In this document: in pieces, positions 14,308 through 21,645 of the stretch
How positions within the stretch are numbered: the stretch's first letter is position 1
Layout of the letters: each line of letters begins with the position of its first letter
Source: JBLIAZ01 sp047632015
Lineage (GTDB): Bacteria; Bacteroidota; Bacteroidia; Flavobacteriales_C; GCA-002722245
Length of the DNA: 22,093 nt
Reading direction: 5' to 3'
Assembly (NCBI GenBank): GCA_047632015.1
Contig: JBLIBC010000014.1
Location: 1 to 22,093, forward strand
Notes under the pieces: model-generated
Told to the model about the DNA's origin: nothing
Databases searched by the model: none
What the model saw: the letters and a program-made list of their open reading frames with translations, nothing else
Program-made: the position numbers and the translations under genes

Positions 14308-15138
14308 ATGGATAAAATTAGTCGCTTTTTAAACTATGAAATCCTTCAATACAATCATTTTGTTTTCACCCCATTGAATTTAATTATTGTAATCGCTATT
14401 CTATTTGGCACCAGGATTTTATTAAAATTCACACGGAAAATTGTATTAAAAAAATTCGAAGCACATGATCATCGCCGGAGCAATTCATTGTTTCAAATTG
14501 TAAAATACGTCATTTGGGTAGTTGCTATTTTATTTTGTCTTCAAAACGTTGGGTTTAACCTTTCAATTTTAGTAGCAGGTAGTGCAGCCTTGATGGTGGG
14601 TATTGGATTTGGTTTGCAAAATGTTTTTAATGATTTTGCATCTGGTATATTTATATTAATTGAAGGAACAATAAGTGTCAATGACATAATTGAGGCAGAT
14701 GGTATAGTAGGAAAAGTAACAGAAATTAAACTCCGTACATCCAAAATATTAACCAGAGACGACACAGTATTGATTATTCCAAACCACAAATTCATTTCCG
14801 ACCAAGTAACCAATTGGAGTGACAATAAAAACAACACCCGATTCAGTGTTAGGGTAGGAGTTGCATATGGTTCGGATGTACACCTCGTAAAAAAATGTTT
14901 ACTGCAAGCTGCACAAGAACACATAGAAATATCAATTTTACCTGCATCAAACGTAAGATTCATTAATTTTGGAGACTCCTCTCTAGATTTTGAATTGTTC
15001 TTTTGGAGTGAACACGTTTTCAGAATTGGTTCAATAGAAAGTGATTTACGTTTTTCTATAAACGATTTATTCATTGAAAACAACATTTCCATTCCTTTCC
15101 CTCAAAGAGATATTCACATGATTCCTGCACAAGGTTAA
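14308..15138 (+). CDS. MscS-family mechanosensitive ion channel
   Basis: 276 residues, close to the three-helix E. coli MscS. N-terminal segments at about 23-38 and 65-84 precede the pore-lining TM3, seen in LVAGSAALMVGIGFGLQNVFND (about 88-109), with its alternating glycine/alanine packing and the conserved FGLQN hinge. The beta domain follows (GTISVNDIIEADGIVGKVTEI), then an alpha/beta domain ending in the family tail PFPQRDIHM. The channel opens under membrane tension to release solutes during hypo-osmotic shock. It is the last gene of the cyclophilin operon. Its stop overlaps, tail to tail, the stop of the LOG-family gene by 4 bases. Confidence 0.93.
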   Translation: MDKISRFLNYEILQYNHFVFTPLNLIIVIAILFGTRILLKFTRKIVLKKFEAHDHRRSNSLFQIVKYVIWVVAILFCLQNVGFNLSILVAGSAALMVGIGFGLQNVFNDFASGIFILIEGTISVNDIIEADGIVGKVTEIKLRTSKILTRDDTVLIIPNHKFISDQVTNWSDNKNNTRFSVRVGVAYGSDVHLVKKCLLQAAQEHIEISILPASNVRFINFGDSSLDFELFFWSEHVFRIGSIESDLRFSINDLFIENNISIPFPQRDIHMIPAQG

Positions 15139-15851
15139 CCTTCACCAATAATCCAAGACGGCTTGTTCTTTTTAGGATGAAAATGCTCTTTGATAAATTC
15201 TCGCGTATATTCCATCCCTTCCTGCACTGAGTCTGTAATCATAAACAAATCTTTATCGTTTGGAGATATTGTTCCTTCTTCCCTCATTACATCAACAAAT
15301 TTCATCATTTTATTCCAGTACGATTTCCCAAATAATACAATTGGGAAACGCGCTGTTTTTTTTGTTTGAATAAGCGTAATGGTTTCAAACAATTCATCTA
15401 AAGTTCCAAAACCTCCAGGTAACACGATAAATGCATAGGAATACTTTAACAAGATTACCTTTCTCACGTAAAACTGCTTAAAATCAATGTCTAAATCCAA
15501 GTATGGGTTTGGAAACTGCTCCATAGGAAGCTCAATGTTACACCCTATTGACTTCCCCCCCGCCTTTTGTGCTCCTCGATTGGCTGCCTCCATGATCCCA
15601 GGACCTCCTCCTGTCATGGTTGCAAATCCCATTTTGGCTATTTCTTCCCCAAACTGAACAGCCGCTTTGTAATACTCGCTATCCTCCTTTGTTCTTGCAG
15701 AACCAAAAACTGTAATACAAGGCCCTACAAAATGTAATTTCCGAAAACCATTTATAAATTCTCCAGCGATTTGCAACACATTTAAAAACTCCTTGAACCT
15801 TGAGGTTGGCCCGCTTAAAAAATCAAATTCTTTGTTTCTTACTTTTCCCAT
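15135..15851 (-). CDS. LOG-family protein (TIGR00730, Rossmann fold)
   Basis: 238 residues. Two signature motifs are present: GGGPGIMEAANRGA (81-94) and PGGFGTLDELFE (145-156), the nucleotide/phosphate-binding region of the family once annotated as lysine decarboxylase. Characterised members are cytokinin riboside 5'-monophosphate phosphoribohydrolases (LOG); in most bacteria the role is probably nucleotide cleavage rather than hormone production. An N-terminal extension of about 40 residues precedes the fold. ATG 15849-15851 fits. There is no terminator between it and mscS; each must read into the other's antisense region. Confidence 0.9.
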   Translation of the reverse strand: MGKVRNKEFDFLSGPTSRFKEFLNVLQIAGEFINGFRKLHFVGPCITVFGSARTKEDSEYYKAAVQFGEEIAKMGFATMTGGGPGIMEAANRGAQKAGGKSIGCNIELPMEQFPNPYLDLDIDFKQFYVRKVILLKYSYAFIVLPGGFGTLDELFETITLIQTKKTARFPIVLFGKSYWNKMMKFVDVMREEGTISPNDKDLFMITDSVQEGMEYTREFIKEHFHPKKNKPSWIIGEG

Positions 15852-15917
15852 ATGTTTGAATATACGCAGATAATTAGTCAGCAGTTACATGAACAACACT
15901 AATAACTTTAAAAAAAT

Positions 15918-15949
15918 CAAAAAAAAAGCCACCCTAAAAGGATGGCTTT
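15918..15949 (-). terminator. Rho-independent terminator of the HU gene
   Basis: Arms at 15925-15934 and 15940-15949 surround a five-base loop. On the minus strand all ten positions pair (one U-G), and a run of seven T follows. It lies 20 bases after the HU stop. Confidence 0.88.
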
Positions 15950-15968
15950 AATTTTCTTGTAAAAGAAA

Positions 15969-16241
15969 TTAGTTTACAGAACCTGATAATTCAGCTCCAG
16001 CTTTAAACTTAACAACTTTTTTAGCTGCTATTTGAATTTCTTTTCCAGTTTGTGGGTTTCTACCTTTTCTTGCTGCTCTCGCAGAAATAGAAAAAGATCC
16101 AAATCCTACTAATGCAACTCTATCACCTGCTTTTAAGGCGTTAGTTGTAGCACCAACAAATCCATCTAATGCTCTTTTTGCATCCGCTTTTGATAAACCA
16201 GACTCTGAAGCCATTGCTTCGATTAATTCAGCTTTGTTCAT
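15969..16241 (-). CDS. hup: HU-family DNA-binding protein
   Basis: 90 residues, exactly HU size. It binds DNA as a dimer and bends or compacts it. N-terminal helices MNKAELIEAMASESGLSKADAKRAL are followed by GFGSFSISARAARKGRNPQTGKEIQIAAKK (46-75); the arm has the intercalating proline P63 in GRNPQTG. C-terminal VVKFKAGAEL completes the fold. A perfect promoter lies upstream and a strong terminator downstream, so it is a single-gene unit. The leader of about 45 bases is longer than others in the window. Confidence 0.96.
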   Translation of the reverse strand: MNKAELIEAMASESGLSKADAKRALDGFVGATTNALKAGDRVALVGFGSFSISARAARKGRNPQTGKEIQIAAKKVVKFKAGAELSGSVN

Positions 16242-16291
16242 TTTTTAAAAAATTTAAAGGGTTAAACATCAATAATATCAAACATTCTGCT

Positions 16292-16322
16292 CAAATATAT
16301 ACGATTAATTGTATCTCACAAA
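16292..16322 (-). promoter_or_regulatory. HU gene promoter
   Basis: TTTG (16319-16322), 19 bases, TATATTTG (16292-16299), an exact match to the Bacteroidota consensus on the minus strand. It is the best-matching promoter in the window, fitting a highly expressed gene. Confidence 0.8.
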
Positions 16323-16366
16323 TATTTTTGATAAAAATTACCTGATTTTGTTAATAAAAGTGAGGG

Positions 16367-16405
16367 TTTGTTGACAACTGGCAACAAAACACCTGAAAAC
16401 AGGGA
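16367..16405. repeat. Small inverted repeats between HU promoter and trxA terminator
   Basis: TTTGTTG (16367-16373) and CAACAAA (16382-16388) form a 7-bp inverted repeat with 8 bases between, closely followed by CCTGAAAACAGG (about 16392-16403). They lie upstream of the HU promoter and could be an operator or be chance; no protein can be named. Confidence 0.35.
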
Positions 16406-16461
16406 TAGGCAGTCATTTTAAACTTCCAATCAAATTCAACCTAAATTTCGCACAACCAAAC

Positions 16462-16501
16462 AAAAAAAAGTGCAACAAGAACTGATTCTTATTGCACTTT
16501 T
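16462..16501 (-). terminator. Rho-independent terminator of trxA
   Basis: Arms at 16466-16481 and 16486-16501 form a 16-bp stem on the minus strand (one U-G pair) with a four-base loop, followed by an eight-base T-run. It lies 25 bases after the thioredoxin stop. Confidence 0.9.
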
Positions 16502-16525
16502 CAATAATTACAAACCGTTCAGGTT

Positions 16526-16840
16526 CTACAATAAAGCGTCTAACTTTTCTGAAAACGCACTTTTGGCTGCCGCTCCCACAATTTTATCAACCATCTTACC
16601 ATCTTTGAAAAACAAAATTGTTGGAATGTTTCTAATACCATATTTAGCTGAAACCTCTTTGTTACTATCAACATCTACTTTTCCAACCACCACTTTTCCT
16701 TCATACTCAGTACTCAACTCAGACACGATTGGCCCAACCATTCTACATGGCCCACACCATTCCGCCCAAAAATCAACCAATACTGGTTTTCCACTTGCAA
16801 TTGCCTCGTCTAATGTTCCTTGATTAAATTCTATCGCCAT
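16526..16840 (-). CDS. trxA: Thioredoxin
   Basis: 104 residues, a single classical thioredoxin domain. The redox motif is WCGPC at 28-32, preceded by VDFWAE, with the buried-aspartate region LVDF (21-24) and the cis-proline P73 in RNIPTILFF. There is no signal peptide, so it is cytoplasmic; it reduces protein disulfides and is itself reduced by thioredoxin reductase. It is divergent from oxyR, with 115 bases between starts, a sensible arrangement for peroxide control. A minus-strand TAAATTTG at 16880-16887 is its likely -7 element, giving a leader of about 32 bases. It ends in its own strong terminator. Confidence 0.96.
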   Translation of the reverse strand: MAIEFNQGTLDEAIASGKPVLVDFWAEWCGPCRMVGPIVSELSTEYEGKVVVGKVDVDSNKEVSAKYGIRNIPTILFFKDGKMVDKIVGAAAKSAFSEKLDALL

Positions 16841-16879
16841 AATATTTATGTTTAAAATGTTTCTATTCCGTTACTTATT

Positions 16880-16887
16880 CAAATTTA
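16880..16887 (-). promoter_or_regulatory. trxA -7 promoter element
   Basis: TAAATTTG on the minus strand matches TAnnTTTG exactly. The -33 region has only a T-rich stretch, without TTG, so an activator could be involved; the divergent oxyR is the obvious candidate. Confidence 0.55.
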
Positions 16888-16955
16888 GAAATAATTCCCC
16901 CTTTAAAACCATAGTTGTATTCAATAAATTTTATATTTTTATAAAAAAAATCAAT

Positions 16956-17897
16956 ATGACTATTACGCAATTAGAATATATCATAGCTGTAGACACCCAT
17001 AGGCATTTTGCTAGAGCCGCTGAGCACTGTTTTGTTACACAACCTACCTTAAGTATGCAAATTCACAAACTAGAGGAACAGCTCGGGGTTACGATTTTTG
17101 ACAGAAGCAGAAAGCCGTTGCAACCTACAGATATAGGTATTCAAATTGTACAACAAGCTAGAATAATAGTAACTGAAGGTAAGCGCGTGGAAGAAATTAT
17201 ACAAAATCACAAAGGAGAAATTGCAGGTGATTTTAGACTTGCCGTGATCCCCACCGTTGCTAGTAGTTTATTACCTAGATTTTTAAAATGCTTTTTAAAA
17301 GACTACCCAAAGGTCAACCTACAAATCGAAGAGCTGCAAACTAAGGTTATATTAGAACGGTTAAAAAACGGTATGCTAGATGCTGGAATTATGGCTACAC
17401 CATTGGAGCAAGAAGGTATCATTGAAAAAAACCTGTACTATGAACCGTTTATGGCATTCATCCCGAAAGGTCACAGGTTGTACAATGAGAAATTCATTGA
17501 CAACTCTGACATTCAAGCAAACGATATCTTGCTACTCCACGAAGGACATTGTTTTAGAAACTCAGTGCTAAATATATGTAAAAGTTTGTTTGACAAGAAC
17601 AATCCCAAAAACATTCAACTTGAAAGCGGAAGTTTCGAAACCCTCATTCGCTTATCAAAACAAGGTTTCGGAATGACATTACTCCCTTACCTTACTTCAA
17701 TTGACATCAAAGACAACGAAGATCCAAACAGCATTAAACCACTTAGCAAACCTCAACCTGTCCGTGAAGTTAGTATCGTGCACCACAGAACGCACTTGAA
17801 AATTAGCATCATTGAAGCACTTACTAAATGCATTAGCGCCAATGTTCCAAGTCACATGCTATCTAGTGGTAAAGGTCAAGTAGTGAAGCCTAGTTAA
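16956..17897 (+). CDS. oxyR: OxyR-type LysR-family peroxide regulator
   Basis: 313 residues from ATG 16956. The N-terminal winged helix-turn-helix reads MTITQLEYIIAV and HFARAAEHCFVTQPTLSMQI (17-36). In the effector domain the sequence GHCFRNSVLNIC places cysteines at C199 and C208, the same numbers as the peroxide-sensing disulfide pair of E. coli OxyR, so peroxide sensing is strongly suggested. An ATG at 16848 opens a longer frame, but the added residues are unlike the family, and the trxA promoter lies there; it is rejected. Divergent from thioredoxin, a classical OxyR target. The gene ends 17 bases from the convergent M48 gene. Confidence 0.93.
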   Translation: MTITQLEYIIAVDTHRHFARAAEHCFVTQPTLSMQIHKLEEQLGVTIFDRSRKPLQPTDIGIQIVQQARIIVTEGKRVEEIIQNHKGEIAGDFRLAVIPTVASSLLPRFLKCFLKDYPKVNLQIEELQTKVILERLKNGMLDAGIMATPLEQEGIIEKNLYYEPFMAFIPKGHRLYNEKFIDNSDIQANDILLLHEGHCFRNSVLNICKSLFDKNNPKNIQLESGSFETLIRLSKQGFGMTLLPYLTSIDIKDNEDPNSIKPLSKPQPVREVSIVHHRTHLKISIIEALTKCISANVPSHMLSSGKGQVVKPS

Positions 17898-17914
17898 CCT
17901 TTATTCCTTAAAAA

Positions 17915-18706
17915 TCAATGAGTATACCTCCAAAAATCATCGGACTTCAGGAATTCGTCAATTTTTGCAACACGTTTTGCGTCATTAGGATGCGTGCTTA
18001 AAAACTCAGGCACCTCGGCACCGTTTTCCCCCATCCTTTCCCAAAAACCTACTGCTTTTGTGGCATCATAACCTGCCAATTGCATAAATACCAAACCCAT
18101 CATGTCAGCTTCCAATTCATGCTTCCTTGAAAAAGGCAGTACATAACCGACAGTTGTTCCCACTCCGTAAGCATTCAAAAGTAAATCTTGCGCTACCTCA
18201 CTTTGCTGTGAAATAGCAACACTTAGTACTTGCCCTCCTAAATTTACCATCCCTCCTTTTGACATCCTTTCATTTCCATGCCTAGCAATGGCATGCGCTA
18301 TTTCATGCCCCATCACAACTGCCAATCCTTCTTCATCTTGAGTCATGCTTAATATTCCTGTATAGAAACAGATTTTACCTCCAGGCATGCACCATGCGTT
18401 TAATTGATCATCTTGAACCAAATTAAATTCCCATTCAAATCCTTGAACCCTCTTTAAGCCATTCGTCTTCTTTAAAAACTCTTCTGTTGCTTTTGCCATT
18501 TTATCCCCCACCCGCTTCACCATATCCATATTTTCACCGTAAGTAACTACATCACTACTTGCTAAAAACTCTGAATACTGCTTTTTACTCATTCCAATTA
18601 ATTCTTGCTCGGAAAGTAGGTTCATTTGCTTCCTTCCTGAGACAGGCACACGAGTACATGAAAACAACATCACAGATAAAACACTGAATAAAATAAGCTT
18701 TTTCAT
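17915..18706 (-). CDS. M48-family metalloprotease lipoprotein (LoiP/BepA-like)
   Basis: 263 residues. Lipoprotein signal with lipobox LFSC (C17), then the family opening VPVSGRKQMNLLSEQE (20-35). The zinc site is HEIAH at 134-138, with the third ligand E197 in HELEAD (196-201). GGKICFYTGIL (109-119) and LSTHPNDAKR (236-245) are typical of the periplasmic M48 group. Such proteases act on misfolded outer-membrane proteins in the periplasm. The size is that of the single-domain form without the TPR region of BepA. ATG 18704-18706. It is divergent from the MarR gene. Confidence 0.93.
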   Translation of the reverse strand: MKKLILFSVLSVMLFSCTRVPVSGRKQMNLLSEQELIGMSKKQYSEFLASSDVVTYGENMDMVKRVGDKMAKATEEFLKKTNGLKRVQGFEWEFNLVQDDQLNAWCMPGGKICFYTGILSMTQDEEGLAVVMGHEIAHAIARHGNERMSKGGMVNLGGQVLSVAISQQSEVAQDLLLNAYGVGTTVGYVLPFSRKHELEADMMGLVFMQLAGYDATKAVGFWERMGENGAEVPEFLSTHPNDAKRVAKIDEFLKSDDFWRYTH

Positions 18707-18754
18707 AAAAAATATTTTGCGCTAAAAGTACTGAAAATTAATGCATAAAAACCT

Positions 18755-18762
18755 TATGTTTG
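18755..18762 (+). promoter_or_regulatory. -7 promoter element of the marR/TonB receptor unit
   Basis: TATGTTTG matches TAnnTTTG exactly; the expected transcript start leaves about 12 bases before ATG 18781. No TTG is found at the usual -33 spacing. Confidence 0.5.
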
Positions 18763-18780
18763 TGGTTACAACTATTGTGA

Positions 18781-19230
18781 ATGGGAATTAAAGAAGAAAT
18801 AAAGCAAGAAAAGTTTAAATCAAATGCTCAAATGGCATTGGTTAACATATTGTACACCTTTAACTGGTTAAAAGACCGTCAGCAAGGAGTGCTAAAAAAG
18901 CACAACATCCTAACTCAACATTATAATGTTCTTAGGATTGTGAACGGAAATAAATCCAATGTGGTTTTCCCTGGTCAAATCAAAGAAGTAATGATTGACA
19001 GAGGCCGTGATTTAACTCGATTAATTGATAAGCTAGTAAGCCTTGACTTACTTTGTCGGCAACATTGCGACAGCAACCGCAGGATGATTGAAATTAGCAT
19101 TACGCAAAAAGGAAGAGATGTGGTGGAGGAGATCGGAGAAGAGATTTCGCTAGAAATGAAAGACTTCTTTAAATTATCCGAAACTGAAGCATTGCAATTG
19201 AGCAATTTACTTGATAAATTAAGGGGTTAG
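18781..19230 (+). CDS. MarR-family transcriptional regulator
   Basis: 149 residues, the usual MarR size. The N- and C-terminal helices form the dimer interface (NAQMALVNILYTFNWLKD; ETEALQLSNLLDKLRG). The winged helix is in the middle: LTQHYNVLRIV, IKEVMIDRGRDLTRLIDKLVSLDLLCR, then the wing DSNRRMIEISITQKGRDVVEE with the conserved D-x-R and T-x-K-G. It probably represses its own operon and responds to a small ligand. Only 12 bases separate it from the TonB-dependent receptor gene, so the two are very likely co-transcribed. Confidence 0.92.
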   Translation: MGIKEEIKQEKFKSNAQMALVNILYTFNWLKDRQQGVLKKHNILTQHYNVLRIVNGNKSNVVFPGQIKEVMIDRGRDLTRLIDKLVSLDLLCRQHCDSNRRMIEISITQKGRDVVEEIGEEISLEMKDFFKLSETEALQLSNLLDKLRG

Positions 19231-19242
19231 TAAATTTCACCA

Positions 19243-21585
19243 ATGTATTTCCGTCTACTTATTCTGGTTAGTTTCTTATTGTTAACTCAATTAACCATTG
19301 CTCAGCATGCTATTACAGGAACTCTAAGCACAAGCGAAACAAAAGAAGCAATACCTTTTGCAAACGTTATCTTGTATGAATTAGGATCAGATTCCATTGT
19401 AAAATTTACAGGTTCAGATTTAAAAGGATTATTTGTATTAAAAGACCTCCCAGCTGGAAAATACCGGTTAAGTATCGATTTTATTGGAATGAAAAGCTAT
19501 ACGATAGATTCGTTGGCTGTTTACAAAACCATTCACCTTGGTGAGTTATCATTGAATCGAACAGTTGAACTAGAAGAAGCTCTTATTCAAAGTGAAAAAC
19601 CACAAGTTGAACTTAAACTGGATCGCAAAACTTTTAACGTATCCGACAACCCTGCTAACGAAGGAGGTAATGCAAGCGATGTACTAAGTAATTTACCATC
19701 AGTAGACGTGGACCAAGACGGTAATATTTCCATGCGCGGCAGCAGTGAGTTAAGGATATTAATTGATGGAAAACCCACTGGATTAAAAGGAGAAGACATT
19801 GGTGTGGTACTCGCTCAGATTCCAGCCAACACGATAAAAGACATTGAAATAATTACCGTCCCTACTGCAAAATACGATGCTGAAAGTGCAGGTGGAATCA
19901 TTAATATTATTTTAAAAGAAAACAAACGCAAAGGCACCTCTGGAAATATTAACGCAAGCTACGGGACTTTGGACAGGGTCAACTTATCAACTTTAGTCGG
20001 AATCAAAAAGGAAAAAATTAGTCTTCACCTGAGTTATGGCCTAAGAACAGGAACATATAAATTCGACAGGTATTCACTCAGTAAAAACAGTACAATTGAC
20101 TCCCTAAATCAATTTACTATTATAGGGGAAGGGAACAAAAAACAAATTTCTCATTTAGGAAAAGTAAAGCTGAATTTTAAAATAAGTAGTAAAAGTGAAC
20201 TCGGAACGAACTCGGTGATATCAGCAGGGAATTCAAACAACAGAAGGATAACTGATTACTTGTGGGAGTTTAATACAATACCGTATCATTTAAGCACACG
20301 TGATGCATTGACTGACCAAAACAAATTGAATCTTGTTAATTCTATTTATTATAATCGAAAATTAAAAAACGACGGAAAGCTATCCTTGTCAAGCACATAT
20401 GCACACGCCTTAACTAATTCATTAGGGAACTTCACCGAAGCGACATTAATACAAGAGGAAACAAATGATTTAATAGCAGACGATTATACACAAAATTTAG
20501 ATTTTACTGTGCCACGTAAAAAACTCAAATGGGAATTTGGATCGCAATACACACATAGGATAATTAAAAACGAGTTTTTATACCAAAGCGACGACCCTAC
20601 ATTTGGTTCGCTAGAGAATAACTTTGATTATTATGATGACATAACTGCAGCGTATATCATGCCCAGTGTAAAACTTGTAAGCTGGAGCGTAACGGCAGGA
20701 TACCGAATTGAGCACATTAATTCAAGCTCAAAAAACAGCAGTACGAACTTAGACGTTAATCGAAACTATTTCATGCATTTCCCAAGTTTTAATTTGTCTA
20801 AAAAATTAAATGATAAAAATGAATTGGGCGCAAACTACAGCAGGAGAATAACAAGGCCAAATGCTCGACAACTAAACCCCTCAGCGTCACTTGCCGACCC
20901 ATACAGTTTACATGTAGGAAATCCAAACATTACTCCAGCAACAAACGATGTCAGCGAAGTTACATGGTTGAGGAAATCTAAAAAAATCACGTTTCAAAGC
21001 ACCTTATTTTATCAAATTAGAAAAAACAGAGTAAGGCGAATTAGGTTTGTAGACGATCAAGGGGTGTCCACTGTAAAATGGGTGAATTACAAAGGAGAAG
21101 ACTATTATGGGTTTGAAATTTTCACAAGCTACCGTCCTCATAAATCGTTTACCGTCAATGCATCAGCTAACATATATGAACGAGATACAGATGGCTCCAA
21201 CATCAGTGAGCAGTATGTGGCAAAATATTATGGGTGGGACAGTAAAATAAACATGTCATTGAAATTGCCTAAACAATTTTTGATTGTACTGAAGGGAGAA
21301 TACAAGTCAGCCACTGAAATTGTAATTGGTACTATTGGTGAGCGATATCACATGGATTTTTCATTGCAAAAAAAGCTCCTAAAAAAGAAAGCAAAACTAA
21401 CCGTAAGGCTGGCTGACATATTTAACACCAAACAGTTCAGAATTGCAACACTAGTGGATAATTGGGATCAAAGCGGAACTTACAAAAGAGAAAGTAGAAT
21501 TTTATACATCTCTTTCAACTACAACTTTGGAGAAATGAAAAATAAGAAAACACCAAAAATAAAAAACCTTAGGCAAACTAATTAG
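19243..21585 (+). CDS. TonB-dependent receptor, outer-membrane beta-barrel family (OMP_b-brl_3)
   Basis: 780 residues. Signal peptide 1-20 (cut before Q21). Residues about 22-105 are a carboxypeptidase-regulatory-like domain (ITGTLSTSETKEAIPFANVIL; GKYRLSIDFIGMKSY). A plug domain spans about 125-230, including GGNASDVLSNLPSVDVDQDG (141-160) and SAGGIINIILKE (215-226). The rest is an outer-membrane beta-barrel ending near ILYISFNYNFG, followed by a basic tail of about 18 residues. This form of receptor takes up an unidentified ligand; there is no SusD partner next door, so a SusC-type glycan complex is unlikely. It follows the MarR gene by 12 bases. Confidence 0.9.
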   Translation: MYFRLLILVSFLLLTQLTIAQHAITGTLSTSETKEAIPFANVILYELGSDSIVKFTGSDLKGLFVLKDLPAGKYRLSIDFIGMKSYTIDSLAVYKTIHLGELSLNRTVELEEALIQSEKPQVELKLDRKTFNVSDNPANEGGNASDVLSNLPSVDVDQDGNISMRGSSELRILIDGKPTGLKGEDIGVVLAQIPANTIKDIEIITVPTAKYDAESAGGIINIILKENKRKGTSGNINASYGTLDRVNLSTLVGIKKEKISLHLSYGLRTGTYKFDRYSLSKNSTIDSLNQFTIIGEGNKKQISHLGKVKLNFKISSKSELGTNSVISAGNSNNRRITDYLWEFNTIPYHLSTRDALTDQNKLNLVNSIYYNRKLKNDGKLSLSSTYAHALTNSLGNFTEATLIQEETNDLIADDYTQNLDFTVPRKKLKWEFGSQYTHRIIKNEFLYQSDDPTFGSLENNFDYYDDITAAYIMPSVKLVSWSVTAGYRIEHINSSSKNSSTNLDVNRNYFMHFPSFNLSKKLNDKNELGANYSRRITRPNARQLNPSASLADPYSLHVGNPNITPATNDVSEVTWLRKSKKITFQSTLFYQIRKNRVRRIRFVDDQGVSTVKWVNYKGEDYYGFEIFTSYRPHKSFTVNASANIYERDTDGSNISEQYVAKYYGWDSKINMSLKLPKQFLIVLKGEYKSATEIVIGTIGERYHMDFSLQKKLLKKKAKLTVRLADIFNTKQFRIATLVDNWDQSGTYKRESRILYISFNYNFGEMKNKKTPKIKNLRQTN

Positions 21586-21621
21586 CAAACAGTTTTGTTA
21601 TAATTTGTGGTTTTGTATTAT

Positions 21622-21629
21622 TATCTTTG
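21622..21629 (+). promoter_or_regulatory. -7 promoter element of the 3'-edge outer-membrane protein gene
   Basis: TATCTTTG matches TAnnTTTG exactly and lies 16 bases before ATG 21646. The nearest TTG (21595-21597) is 24 bases upstream, slightly longer than usual. Confidence 0.5.
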
Positions 21630-21645
21630 ACGCATTACAATCTAC

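Noticed and set aside
14541..15092. 183-codon minus-strand frame opposite mscS
   Set aside because: It is fully antisense to a well-supported MscS gene, has no recognisable domain, and its composition is that of a reverse-frame shadow.
16374..16470. Possible small RNA between HU and trxA
   Set aside because: The only clear hairpin with a T-run is the trxA terminator on the minus strand; no separate promoter could be placed for an independent RNA.
16911..16947. Possible OxyR site: ATAG-N7-CAAT-N7-ATAT upstream of oxyR
   Set aside because: It is only a partial match to ATAG-N7-CTAT-N7-ATAG-N7-CTAT in very AT-rich DNA, and the fourth element fails; chance is a sufficient explanation.
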